A DNA stretch of 64,000 bases from positions 372,001-436,000 of the forward strand of contig NZ_JACSPS010000002.1 of the NCBI RefSeq assembly GCF_014837035.1, read 5' to 3'. Under the pieces are notes generated by a model that saw nothing but the letters and a program-made list of their open reading frames with translations, was not told the origin of the DNA and did not search any database. Below are positions 26,884-35,452 of this stretch, piece after piece; positions within the stretch are counted from its first letter, which is position 1; each line of letters starts with the position of its first letter. This stretch comes from Kaistella pullorum (GTDB lineage Bacteria; Bacteroidota; Bacteroidia; Flavobacteriales; Weeksellaceae). Position numbers and translations under genes: made by a program.

Positions 26884-29331
26884 TTAATCTTCGTAAACGG
26901 AAATAAAAGTCTTTTCATTCCAGCTTTCAAAAGTCGTAAAACGGTACACTTTTTTATCTTCTGCAAAGTCGTGTTCATACGTGAAGTTTTTCGGGAATTC
27001 TGCCGTCTTTTCGTCTTGATAAATAAACCTACCTCCCAACACTAAACCGATTTTCCCGAAATCTCCGTAAAAATATTCTTCTAAAAGAGGAATGATTTTA
27101 TCTTTAAAAACGGTTTTCAAATCTTCTAAACTTTTGACTCCTATAAAATAAGAATGACCGATTTGGTGGTCTTTGTCAATCAATATCTCAATGCGTTGGT
27201 TAATTGTATGCAATAATAGCTTTAGATCCACATCGCGATATTCACAATCCATCAGTATTTCAGGGTTAGGCTGCATTTCAATAAAAGAAAAACGCCTTCT
27301 CAATGCCGTGTCCAACGCCTCTACACTTCGGTCCGCGGTGTTCATTGTGCCGATGATGTACAAATTATTTGGGACAGAAAATTTCTCTTTACTATACGGT
27401 AATGTAACTTCTAAAGCGTCCGAATTTCCAGCGCGCTTACTATCTTCAATTAATGTGATTAATTCTCCGAATATGGCTGATACATTTCCCCGGTTGATTT
27501 CGTCAATAATGAGGACGAAAGGGCGATGAGATCGCACATAGTCTTTTGCTTCTTTATACTTTTCTAAATTAAAATTAGTTGTCATATACTCAACGATATC
27601 TCTCATATCCTTCTGGAAAGCGCCTGACGGTCTTGCTTGCCTGTCATGATAAGTATCAAAAATATTTTGTTTTGTGATAGTGAATGTATATTGAGATGGA
27701 GAATTAACGGAGGAATATTTAAGAGAATCTTTAGAGGACAAACCATACTCCCATGAACCAATTTTTAATAATTTATTTTGAGCAATTTTATTCTTTACTT
27801 CCTCAATTAATCTATTCCAAACTTCATCAAAATTGTTACATGTATTCTTTGCTGTATTTGTATTTGCAATATTGCATAATTCCTTAAAAATGCCTTCTTT
27901 AACTTCATAAGCAACAGTTTTTATTCCTTCTTCATTTTCGTCCATAGTGGGCTTTATCCCTTCAATAAAGTCCTCATAGCTCAAACTCTGGTGAAATGTG
28001 GTGAATACGATCTGTTTTGCATTTATCAAGTCTTCATATTCCCTATTTGTTTCCTCTCGGGACCTTTCTTTTTGACCATTAATAATTTCAACGGCTATTT
28101 TTTTTGTGTTGTACGTTTTCCCCGTTCCCGGCGCGCCGTACAAAATTTGGTTCAATGGCATTTTTACTTCAGTGTGTGGTTTCGTAGGTGCGTTATCTGC
28201 AGGATGATTATGGAGCTTGCCGAGAATTTCATTTCTAAAATCGATATCAAAAGCCATTTGTTCCAGATCACCGTTATTGTACTTTGAATATCCGGAATTT
28301 TGAGTCTTCGTAAGTTCTTTTTCTATCGCCTCAAATACCTTGTTCTGCTGATTTGCAATCTCTAAAATAGTATCAGATTTGTTCCAGTAGGCGAGTAGTT
28401 CCCCTTCATACCCTTCGTAGTGGGGAGTTATAGCTTCACTGGCGATCACACCAAAAGTCATTTCTTTACTTTTTTTATCACCAACCCGGAAAATGTAGCG
28501 TTGTCCTATGGTAAAAGCAATCCATTTCTTTCGGAAATTAAAAACAAGTCGTGGATCATTGTGTTGCAACCCGAAATTTTCAATGATCTTATCTAAAAAT
28601 CCATAATATTCCTGCAAATCTTTTACATTAAAATCCTTCAGCAGACTGACTAAATCTGCCTCTTTCAAATCTCTGAAAACGACATACAGAATATTCTGAA
28701 TCATCAGATATTTATCATCCCAGGCAGGTTTTTGATAGAATTTTCTATAGGATTTAAGGAAATCATCATCCAGTAACTTTTCCTTAATGATCTGTCCTGC
28801 TAACGCTTGTAAATGCAGAAATCGCTGTCCCGATTTTTGGGATTTAATATTAAGATAATTACAAAGATCCTTATAATAATCTGCCTTGTACAAAATATAT
28901 TTTTCAGGATACCGGAAAGCCAGATAAACCGAGATTGTCCTTTCATCCTGTTGAGTTTTAATATTGGTTCGGTTTAATGCCTGTCTGACCTTAGACAATA
29001 TGCTTTCTGATTCAGCTTGAAAAGTTTTTATCCTTAGTGAAATCTCATCCTCTTCGTCATACAGATTTCGAAACATTTCTTTTGTTTCGGTCGGAAAGTG
29101 TAAAGCTGCTTTTTCAATAAATCCCCACGAGTTTTGATATAGCAGATTCGAAACTTTGCTGAAAGAAGCGCGGAACATCTGATAGAAATCCTCTTTTTCG
29201 AGATTCCAATTATCTTGAAACGTATTGATTGCTAAATATTTGTAGTTTTCATTCGGGTCACCTGTTTGTTCTAGAATGTCGATGTATCTCTCAGTCAACT
29301 CGGACGTTCGTTCAATTAAATTCTGTACCAT
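26884..29331 (-). CDS. mcrB: McrB-type AAA+ GTPase of a restriction system
   Basis: The 815-residue protein pairs with McrC. The last 420 residues form the AAA+ motor: Walker A GAPGTGKT at 399-406, Walker B V-L-I-I-D-E-I-N-R-G with D610/E611, and sensor I-G-T-M-N-T-A-D-R-S followed by D-T-A-L-R-R-R-F-S-F. The 398-residue N-terminal part is helical and probably recognises the DNA target; it looks like the MrcB/DUF3578-type N-region rather than the short E. coli McrB domain, so specificity may differ. It faces away from the ADP-ribosylglycohydrolase gene. Confidence 0.88.
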   Translation of the reverse strand: MVQNLIERTSELTERYIDILEQTGDPNENYKYLAINTFQDNWNLEKEDFYQMFRASFSKVSNLLYQNSWGFIEKAALHFPTETKEMFRNLYDEEDEISLRIKTFQAESESILSKVRQALNRTNIKTQQDERTISVYLAFRYPEKYILYKADYYKDLCNYLNIKSQKSGQRFLHLQALAGQIIKEKLLDDDFLKSYRKFYQKPAWDDKYLMIQNILYVVFRDLKEADLVSLLKDFNVKDLQEYYGFLDKIIENFGLQHNDPRLVFNFRKKWIAFTIGQRYIFRVGDKKSKEMTFGVIASEAITPHYEGYEGELLAYWNKSDTILEIANQQNKVFEAIEKELTKTQNSGYSKYNNGDLEQMAFDIDFRNEILGKLHNHPADNAPTKPHTEVKMPLNQILYGAPGTGKTYNTKKIAVEIINGQKERSREETNREYEDLINAKQIVFTTFHQSLSYEDFIEGIKPTMDENEEGIKTVAYEVKEGIFKELCNIANTNTAKNTCNNFDEVWNRLIEEVKNKIAQNKLLKIGSWEYGLSSKDSLKYSSVNSPSQYTFTITKQNIFDTYHDRQARPSGAFQKDMRDIVEYMTTNFNLEKYKEAKDYVRSHRPFVLIIDEINRGNVSAIFGELITLIEDSKRAGNSDALEVTLPYSKEKFSVPNNLYIIGTMNTADRSVEALDTALRRRFSFIEMQPNPEILMDCEYRDVDLKLLLHTINQRIEILIDKDHQIGHSYFIGVKSLEDLKTVFKDKIIPLLEEYFYGDFGKIGLVLGGRFIYQDEKTAEFPKNFTYEHDFAEDKKVYRFTTFESWNEKTFISVYED

Positions 29332-29578
29332 TTGGTCAATATGATCTTAGCTGTGTTAATGTATAAATTTAGCTTTATTATATGAATTTTCATAATTCCT
29401 GAGCAATATCGATTATTCTTAATAGGGACGAACTGACGACAGGGTATCATGGTTTTTGCATTTTTCTGTCTGTTTATCATTTTTTATAAAACACACCCTT
29501 ACATGTTTTTTACCCGTTTAAAGAGATGCTTCTTTCAAAGCGTTGTCCTTTTAGGAATCTTTATGCCTCCTGCGAGCC

Positions 29579-29607
29579 GCTGCAACCTTGCAAAACTTCA
29601 ATCGGCC
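29579..29607 (+). promoter_or_regulatory. TGCAACC motif with CG block, copy 1
   Basis: TGCAACC (29581-29587), N15, then CGGCC (29603-29607). The 14-mer GCTGCAACCTTGCA is identical to the copy at 31601-31614 upstream of the VWA gene. It could be an alternative (ECF-type) sigma promoter or a dyad operator (TGCAA-CC-TTGCA). Confidence 0.35.
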
Positions 29608-29619
29608 CTTACGGCAGTC

Positions 29620-29628
29620 TACCTTTGC
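29620..29628 (+). promoter_or_regulatory. -7 promoter element for the ADP-ribosylglycohydrolase
   Basis: TACCTTTGC matches TAnnTTTG, 15 bases before the chosen ATG at 29643. No -33 TTTG is seen at the usual distance. Confidence 0.5.
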
Positions 29629-29642
29629 TCAAAATATTTGAT

Positions 29643-30422
29643 ATGAAAAACACAATTATCGGCGCAATAGCCGGCGACATTATCGGATCACGGTTCGAAT
29701 GGAAAAACTACAAGTCTAAAGATTTTACGCTCCTTAATAAAGACTGCAAATTCACTGACGATACGGTGATGACGGTGGCTGTTGCGGATGCTATTATGAA
29801 CCGGAAGGATCTCGCTACGACGCTGAAATTCTATGGCCGCCGCTATCCGAACCGTGGGTATGGCGGTCTATTTAACAGGTGGATCTACACAGATTGTGCT
29901 GAAACGTACAACAGTTTCGGCAATGGCTCCGCGATGCGCGCCAGTGCTGCGGGTTTTTATGCAAAAACACTGCGCGAGGCAATCAATCTTGGACATAAAA
30001 CAGCGGAAATCACACATAGTCATCCGGAAGGATTGAAAGGTGCAGAGTCCGTGGCCGCAGCAATCTTTCTGGCCAAAAGCGGAAAGAGCCGCTCGGAAAT
30101 CCAAGAATTCATCACCGTGCTTTTTGGTTACGACCTTAATTTTACCTGTGATACAATCCGTGAGAATTACAGTTTTGATGAGACCTGCCAGGGATCTGTA
30201 CCGCAGGCTATCGTGGCGTTTCTGGACAGTACAGATTATGAAGATGCTATCCGCAATGCAATCTCGATCGGCGGCGATTCGGACACTATTGCAACGATCA
30301 CCGGCGGTATTGCGACTGCTTTCTATGGCGGAATTCCGGATGAGATACGGAATTTTTCAATTAATAAACTATCACCGGAACTGCGTAGAGTAGTGCTCGA
30401 ATTTGAAAAACGGTTGTCTTAG
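29643..30422 (+). CDS. ADP-ribosylglycohydrolase family protein
   Basis: The 259-residue enzyme of the DraG/ARH fold removes ADP-ribose from proteins or small molecules using two Mg ions. Metal ligands are T38-D39-D40 (K-F-T-D-D-T-V) and D212/D214 (G-G-D-S-D-T-I). The start G-A-I-A-G-D-I-I-G-S-R-F-E-W is typical, so the ATG at 29643 is chosen and an upstream in-frame extension of 39 residues is dismissed. No ADP-ribosyltransferase or toxin partner is seen in the window. It is followed by an unknown gene and then a VWA gene, all on the same strand. Confidence 0.92.
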   Translation: MKNTIIGAIAGDIIGSRFEWKNYKSKDFTLLNKDCKFTDDTVMTVAVADAIMNRKDLATTLKFYGRRYPNRGYGGLFNRWIYTDCAETYNSFGNGSAMRASAAGFYAKTLREAINLGHKTAEITHSHPEGLKGAESVAAAIFLAKSGKSRSEIQEFITVLFGYDLNFTCDTIRENYSFDETCQGSVPQAIVAFLDSTDYEDAIRNAISIGGDSDTIATITGGIATAFYGGIPDEIRNFSINKLSPELRRVVLEFEKRLS

Positions 30423-30435
30423 CCACCGTTTTTTT
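30409..30435 (+). terminator. Hairpin overlapping the glycohydrolase stop codon
   Basis: The stem AACGGTTG / CCACCGTT has one mismatch and is followed by seven T. It would limit read-through into the next gene. Confidence 0.55.
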
Positions 30436-30463
30436 GCTATTTTTAAAGGGTAAAATTATCCTA

Positions 30464-31567
30464 TTGAAAGTTTACCTTATTTATTCGCCTGAGGTGCATC
30501 CGCAATCTGTGGATGCGGTTCTCGAAATCCTTACGTCGGTCCCGGGACCGCTGGAATTCAAAGTGGTACACATGCCGTGGACCTACGGTGACAAATTTCA
30601 GATTGAACAGCAGCGCTACCGCCCCGATTTCCGTTTCCGGATTGAGTCTGAATACAGGCTTCAGCATTATAAGGCACATCTTGGCTACCCGCTGAGCTGG
30701 AGCGAGTTGTTTTATCTCTGCGACCGTGCGCGAATGGATGCCTCCATTTCACAGGATGATTTCGTCATACTGATCACCAACAGGCGGAATTCAATGAATT
30801 TTTTCAGCATGTTTGATATTGGTGGGAAACGCAATGCATTCGTGCAGGCGTCGGACTGGGAACACTTCCTGAAGTCGCCCGAGACGTATCCGGTAGCGTA
30901 TGAAGTGGTAGCGAACATGTTGCGCATTCTGAGCGAATTTAAACTCGATCAGAATATTTCTGAGCATTTCCATACAGACGCAATTGGCTGTATGAACGAC
31001 TTCTGCGAAAACAAAAGCCAGATTATCCTCAAGCTCCGCACCGCGGATCTGTGTCATAGTTGTCTGGAAGTTTTGGAGGAGCGCGGTGCCGATCCACAGA
31101 TCGTGGCACAGTCGCTGCAGATTTTCGAGAAGATACGTACCCGCTTGAAGTTTTCACAGGGTTTTGCAGGCAACATTAAACCAAAAAAAATCTCCGTGAG
31201 CGGACAGGGTACTATCACTGTTGCTGATAATGATTTAACGCTGACACCACTTGAAAAAACCATTCTCATTTTCTTTTTGCGGAGCCCCGAAGGCATCCGC
31301 CTTGCCGAACTCGATGATTATGAGAGCGAAATTTTCACCATATACCAGCAACTGAAGGCAAATGCCGACCCTGTAAACATTCGCAGACTGGTGGATAATA
31401 TTGATGGTAATTTTTCTTACAACAAGTCGCGCCTCAACCGGAAACTGCGTGATCAGATCGGGGAACCGCTGGCTAATTTTTATGTGATCAATGGTCTGCC
31501 GGGCGAGCGTTTTTCGGTTGCGGTACCGCGCGAACTCATTTCGATGCCGAAAGGTTTTACACTGTAA
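30464..31567 (+). CDS. Unknown protein with Cys knuckle and C-terminal winged-helix-like region
   Basis: 367 residues if translation starts at TTG 30464 (M-K-V-Y-L-I-Y-S-P-E); an earlier TTG at 30434 overlaps a terminator hairpin and no early ATG exists. I do not recognise a named family. The N-terminal domain (1-165) ends in I-L-I-T-N-R-R-N-S and a conserved-looking F-V-Q-A-S-D-W-E-H-F-L. A probable metal-binding knuckle follows: C176-x4-C181 and C197-x2-C200, with K-L-R-T-A-D between. Residues 259-355 (L-T-P-L-E-K-T-I-L-I-F-F-L-R-S-P-E-G-I) look like a winged-helix or effector-associated domain. The order suggests a sensor or protease-like protein joined to a regulatory module; this is unproven. 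Confidence 0.75.
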   Translation: MKVYLIYSPEVHPQSVDAVLEILTSVPGPLEFKVVHMPWTYGDKFQIEQQRYRPDFRFRIESEYRLQHYKAHLGYPLSWSELFYLCDRARMDASISQDDFVILITNRRNSMNFFSMFDIGGKRNAFVQASDWEHFLKSPETYPVAYEVVANMLRILSEFKLDQNISEHFHTDAIGCMNDFCENKSQIILKLRTADLCHSCLEVLEERGADPQIVAQSLQIFEKIRTRLKFSQGFAGNIKPKKISVSGQGTITVADNDLTLTPLEKTILIFFLRSPEGIRLAELDDYESEIFTIYQQLKANADPVNIRRLVDNIDGNFSYNKSRLNRKLRDQIGEPLANFYVINGLPGERFSVAVPRELISMPKGFTL

Positions 31568-31600
31568 ATCTTAAATTGAATATAGCCGGAGCGAAATCGT

Positions 31601-31629
31601 GCTGCAACCTTGCAGAAAGTAAAACGCTC
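31601..31629 (+). promoter_or_regulatory. TGCAACC motif with CG block, copy 2
   Basis: TGCAACC (31603-31609), N15, then CGCTC (31625-31629), 56 bases before the VWA ATG. The spacing is identical to copy 1 at 29581. Confidence 0.35.
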
Positions 31630-31684
31630 TGTTCTCACAGGTAATTTTGTCGTGTACAAATTATTCACTTCAAAATTTCAAGAC

Positions 31685-32320
31685 ATGAAAAAAATTCTGG
31701 TTCACAATCTGATCATCCTTGATGCCAGCGGTTCTATGAGTTCGATGTATGACGCTACACTTAACGGTTTCAACGGTTTTCTAAAAAACATTAAAGCAAC
31801 TGCCGCGGAATTTCCCGAACAGGAGCACCGCGTCTCATTCGTAAGTTTTAATACGTATGGAATCACGTATATATCCGAAAACGTAAAACCAGACGGAGTG
31901 CCGACGCTCAGCCAGGTAAATTATCGTCCCAACGGTGGTACGCCCCTGCACGACGCGATAGGAACCGCCGCAAACCGTCTCCGTGTAAAAACCGAGTATT
32001 TTCCGGAAACCAAAGTCCTCGTGAGCATTTTCACCGACGGTTACGAAAATGCTTCGGTGGCGTATTCCGCAAAAAGTATCCGCGAACTTATCGTCAGACT
32101 CGAACAGAAGGGCTGGACTTTCACCTACCTCGGCACCGATCACGACGTTACTGCAGTAACAAATGATCTCGACATTAAAAACACAATGTCTTTTCACAAA
32201 AGCCAGCACGGACTGAATGTTATGTTCGATGAAGAACTAAAGCGCCGTAAACGTTATTACAGCGACCTAAATTGCGGCCGCCAGAATCGAACCGGAAAGT
32301 ATTTTGAAGACGGAGAGTAA
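31685..32320 (+). CDS. VWA domain protein
   Basis: The 211-residue cytoplasmic von Willebrand factor A protein has a complete MIDAS metal site: D13-A-S15-G-S17, T86 in G-G-T-P-L and D118 in F-T-D-G-Y. The last 40 residues are basic (K-R-R-K-R-Y-Y). Similar small bacterial proteins act as metal-dependent protein-binding adaptors, some near defence or tellurium-resistance genes; no such partner is certain here. The ATG at 31685 is chosen because the upstream 25 residues cover the TGCAACC promoter-like motif. Confidence 0.9.
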   Translation: MKKILVHNLIILDASGSMSSMYDATLNGFNGFLKNIKATAAEFPEQEHRVSFVSFNTYGITYISENVKPDGVPTLSQVNYRPNGGTPLHDAIGTAANRLRVKTEYFPETKVLVSIFTDGYENASVAYSAKSIRELIVRLEQKGWTFTYLGTDHDVTAVTNDLDIKNTMSFHKSQHGLNVMFDEELKRRKRYYSDLNCGRQNRTGKYFEDGE

Positions 32321-32550
32321 GTGTAATGCGGAATCGCTTTTATTAAGGAAACAAACGGTAGGCAGCAGTGCATGTTGCATCCTTTTTTCTTTCGTGAAAA
32401 CCATTATCTACGATCAGCTTCTTTGGCTGCCGGAAGAAAATATACCAACGAAAAAGTGAGCATGAAGACTGTGGCGGTGTATCAGCATGTGTACTCGTAT
32501 AGTTTTTCGTGAGAAGGTATCATTATCCCCCGCAACCCGCTCCGAATCAC

Positions 32551-32559
32551 TAAATTTGC
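32551..32559 (+). promoter_or_regulatory. -7 promoter element for the SDR gene
   Basis: TAAATTTGC, an exact TAnnTTTG match, lies 15 bases before the ATG at 32575. The region 32321-32550 upstream holds no supported gene. Confidence 0.6.
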
Positions 32560-32574
32560 ACAAAACATATTGTT

Positions 32575-33288
32575 ATGAACTTAAAAGGAAAAAATGCCGT
32601 CATTACTGGCGGCGGTCGCGGACTGGGTAAAGCGGTCGCTATAGCCTTGGCCCGCGAAGGGGCAAATATTGGTCTTACGGGCCGCAATGAAGAAAACCTC
32701 AAATCAGTAGTCAGCGAACTTCAGGATCTCGGCGTGAAAGCGGCTTATGCAGTCTTCAGCATTGACGATGAGGCGCAGGTACAGAAAGGAATCCAGACAC
32801 TGGCGGGCGAATTGGGAGGTGTGGATATCCTGGTGAATAATGCCGGCATCGGCGACTTCGGAAAACTGAATGAAATGCCCACTGAAACATGGGAGCAAGT
32901 GATAAAAACCAATCTCTTCGGGGTTTATTACGCGGCAAAAGCCGTTTATCCTTACCTGAAAGAAGCCGGTGCCGGTGATATTGTTAATGTCGCTTCAACG
33001 GCCGGACTGAAAGGCGGACCGAATATGTCCGCGTATGCCGCATCGAAAGCTGCAGTAGTATCGCTCTCACAATCCATGATGGCCGAATGGCGCAAGGAAA
33101 ACATCCGCGTGATTACCCTTACGCCGAGTACCATCGCCTCCGATATGTCCATTCAGGGCGGACTCACAGACGGTAATCCCGATAAAGTGCTCCAGCCGGA
33201 AGATTTTGCCGAGTGGGTGCGCGATATTCTCAAAATGAACCGCCGCGCGCTGATTGCCAACGGCTCTATTTTCTCCACAAATCCTTAA
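32575..33288 (+). CDS. Short-chain dehydrogenase/reductase, FabG-like
   Basis: The 237-residue NAD(P)-dependent oxidoreductase has the cofactor motif TGGGRGLGKA at residues 10-19, N-N-A-G near 87 and the catalytic Y154-x3-K158 (Y-A-A-S-K) with the preceding serine in V-A-S-T-A-G. It resembles 3-oxoacyl-ACP reductases, but the family is broad and the substrate is unknown. It is a single gene with its own promoter element and a hairpin terminator. Confidence 0.9.
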   Translation: MNLKGKNAVITGGGRGLGKAVAIALAREGANIGLTGRNEENLKSVVSELQDLGVKAAYAVFSIDDEAQVQKGIQTLAGELGGVDILVNNAGIGDFGKLNEMPTETWEQVIKTNLFGVYYAAKAVYPYLKEAGAGDIVNVASTAGLKGGPNMSAYAASKAAVVSLSQSMMAEWRKENIRVITLTPSTIASDMSIQGGLTDGNPDKVLQPEDFAEWVRDILKMNRRALIANGSIFSTNP

Positions 33289-33347
33289 CCGGAACTTATA
33301 GTGCATACAACGACATAACGCACTCCTCATTTACAGAACATCATATT

Positions 33348-33383
33348 AACCACTTGACATTTTGGGTCAGGTGGTTCTATTTT
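33348..33383 (+). terminator. Rho-independent terminator after the SDR gene
   Basis: The 11-bp stem AACCACTTGAC (33348-33358) / GTCAGGTGGTT (33366-33376), with one G-T pair, is followed by a T-rich tail. Confidence 0.7.
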
Positions 33384-33679
33384 TAATAATTCAGCAGATC
33401 ATCCACACACCAACTTAGTGTCTCTGTGGTCAATATCTTTTCGCCGCCCCGGCCACTTTTTCGGAGCTGATTTCCAATATTTTTCAGCCACGTAAAATAC
33501 TTTAACCAACTTATTTCTTTCTTTAAATTATTCAATTATTTAAACTTTCACTAAACAGGACCTCGCTTTTTGTTGTTTAAGTCAGTGGCTAACGGTCTTT
33601 TTGCAAGTGTTTAAACTCCATTAACCGATTATACTAATACCTGCGGAATGCCTTTTGCTGCGCATCCGAAAAAAATAAG
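33384..33679. other. Intergenic region without gene
   Basis: About 300 AT-rich bases before DUF1810. It contains a phrase, AACTTAGTGTCTCTGTGGTC (33412-33431), that resembles recurrent intergenic sequence in Flavobacteriia, and no supported ORF or RNA. Confidence 0.4.
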
Positions 33680-34114
33680 ATGTCACTCCAAAGATTTATC
33701 ACTGCCCAAAACAATACCTACGCTGATGCACTTAACGAAATCAGCAACGGAAAGAAACAATCGCACTGGATGTGGTTTATTTTTCCGCAGCTGACAGGTC
33801 TGGGCCGCAGTGAAACCGCAAATTTTTATGGATTAGCAGATCTGCAGGAAGCACATGAATATCTGAAACATCCACTGCTTGGCGGACGTTTGCGCGAGAT
33901 TACCGGAGCATTGAACTCACAGTCCGGGCGGGATGCACATGCAATATTTGGAAGTCCGGACAATCTTAAGCTTCAATCGAGTCTTACGCTTTTTGCTCTC
34001 GCAGATGGAAGTGCTGAGTCGGTTTTCACAGAGGCGCTGGCAAAATTTTTCAATTCGGAACCAGACCAGCGCACCCTCGAAATTTTAAATTATAATCAGC
34101 CGGATCGGAGTTAA
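33680..34114 (+). CDS. DUF1810 family protein
   Basis: The 144-residue cytoplasmic protein fits DUF1810. It has L-Q-R-F-I-T-A-Q near the start, then K-K-Q-S-H-W-M-W-F-I-F-P-Q (25-37), H-P-L-L-G-G-R-L-R-E and a C-terminal D-Q-R-T-L-E-I-L. The family is widespread, predominantly helical and functionally uncharacterised; older calpastatin labels are not meaningful. It lies alone on the plus strand with 44 bases before the ATP-grasp gene. Confidence 0.9.
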   Translation: MSLQRFITAQNNTYADALNEISNGKKQSHWMWFIFPQLTGLGRSETANFYGLADLQEAHEYLKHPLLGGRLREITGALNSQSGRDAHAIFGSPDNLKLQSSLTLFALADGSAESVFTEALAKFFNSEPDQRTLEILNYNQPDRS

Positions 34115-34158
34115 TTGTTTAAATAAAGTATCAAGTCCAGGCAAAAACATGAGTGGAA

Positions 34159-35247
34159 ATGGCTGCTTTATTTATCTTTACGATCGGTATGCAGCTAAGA
34201 CCCATTCTACACAAAATCGCGCACTGGGAGACCTGGGACTGGCGTATAAAATACGTCCCGATTGTTCCCATATGGGTCTGGAACTGCTTCCGTGCGCGCT
34301 CCTGGTGGTTTTTCACACCATCAAATCCCAAACTTGAATTCGGCGGATTCGAAGGTATGACGAAAATGTCGATTTATGAGCATTTGCCGCCCGCAACCTA
34401 TCCAAAAACAGTAGGCGTGAAGGCGAATATTCCGTTCAGTGAGCTGGAACAGACAGTTTCCGAAACTTTTCAGTATCCGTTCGCTGTAAAACCCGATGTG
34501 GGCCGGATGGGTTTCATGTTCAGGATCATCAGCAGCGCGGCACAGCTCAGATTGTATCATGAGGCGATGCTTGTAAACTATGTGGTGCAGGAATTTGTGA
34601 CGTATCCGCTGGAGGTGAGTGTCTTCTATTATCGCTTTCCTAATGAGGCAAAAGGGACCATTACCGGTTTTGTTCGGAAAGAATTCCTTGATGTGGTAGG
34701 TGACGGCACTTCGACATTAGATGAACTGATGACAGCGTGTCCGAAGTTACGCTTCAGGCTTCCAGAAATGCGGGCAAAACACGCAGACAGACTGCATTTT
34801 GTGTTACACAATGGCGAACGCATCTGCATGAGCAATGCGCTGAACCTGAGTCGGGGATGCTCCCTTAAAAGTCTTGATGAGGAGATTGATGCCCGTTTGG
34901 TTTCGGTTTTTGATGAGATCAGTTCATATTCCGATACGCTTTATTATGGCCGTTATGATATTAAATGTGCTTCCATTGAAGATTTGAAGGCTGGCCGGAA
35001 TTTTTTAATCCTCGAATACAACGGTTCCGGTGCCGAGCCTCATCACGTCTATGGAAATGGTAATACACTTTTCGAAGCCTGCCGCATCCTCGCGCGTCAC
35101 TGGAACATTCTTTATCAAATTTCAAAAGAACACCGAAAACGCGGTGTGCGCTACTACCGGTTTAATCAAGGTTGGAAAACTATGCGGAACTGCAGAAAAT
35201 ATTTCCATGAGCTGAAAAAAATCGATGCCAATTTCCCGGAATTTTGA
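34159..35247 (+). CDS. ATP-grasp domain protein of unknown substrate
   Basis: The 362-residue protein has a basic, Trp-rich N-terminal segment (1-60). The ATP-grasp lysine region is P-F-A-V-K-P-D-V-G-R-M-G-F-M (about residues 109-122). A central domain follows, and the metal-binding end is F-L-I-L-E-Y-N-G-S-G-A-E-P-H-H (about 279-293). It probably ligates a carboxylate to an amine or thiol; neighbours do not indicate which. A GTG at 34153 is an alternative start two codons earlier; ATG 34159 is preferred. The N-terminal hydrophobic run could associate with the membrane. Confidence 0.8.
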   Translation: MAALFIFTIGMQLRPILHKIAHWETWDWRIKYVPIVPIWVWNCFRARSWWFFTPSNPKLEFGGFEGMTKMSIYEHLPPATYPKTVGVKANIPFSELEQTVSETFQYPFAVKPDVGRMGFMFRIISSAAQLRLYHEAMLVNYVVQEFVTYPLEVSVFYYRFPNEAKGTITGFVRKEFLDVVGDGTSTLDELMTACPKLRFRLPEMRAKHADRLHFVLHNGERICMSNALNLSRGCSLKSLDEEIDARLVSVFDEISSYSDTLYYGRYDIKCASIEDLKAGRNFLILEYNGSGAEPHHVYGNGNTLFEACRILARHWNILYQISKEHRKRGVRYYRFNQGWKTMRNCRKYFHELKKIDANFPEF

Positions 35248-35452
35248 TAACAGAACCCATTTCTGGGAGTTAATTTGTGCCAATTTTGGATTTCTTACGC
35301 CGGAAAAAATTCTTTATTTGATAACATTTATCAGCTATTGGTCGTGATTTGGCAGAATGTGAGTTCTGTCATTCGCATAGTAATTAAAAATGGGTACTTT
35401 AGCTGCCCGTTATTTCACCCTGATCATCATACGCGGCGTTTTTCGGTTTTTA

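Larger units (their letters stand above)
29332..29642. other. Divergent intergenic region, mcrB / ADP-ribosylglycohydrolase
   Basis: 311 bases. The left half is AT-rich, with no clear promoter for mcrB. The right half holds a GC-richer stretch with TGCAACCTTGCA (29581-29592) and a -7 box (29620-29628). Open frames here have no recognisable similarity. Confidence 0.5.

Noticed and set aside
29449-29646. 65-codon frame upstream of the ADP-ribosylglycohydrolase
   Set aside because: It overlaps the promoter region and the glycohydrolase start; the hydrophobic start is due to T-rich DNA.
32372-32512. 46-codon frame between the VWA and SDR genes
   Set aside because: A plausible ATG exists, but there is no signal, no hydrophobic or motif structure and no nearby promoter; not enough to call a gene.
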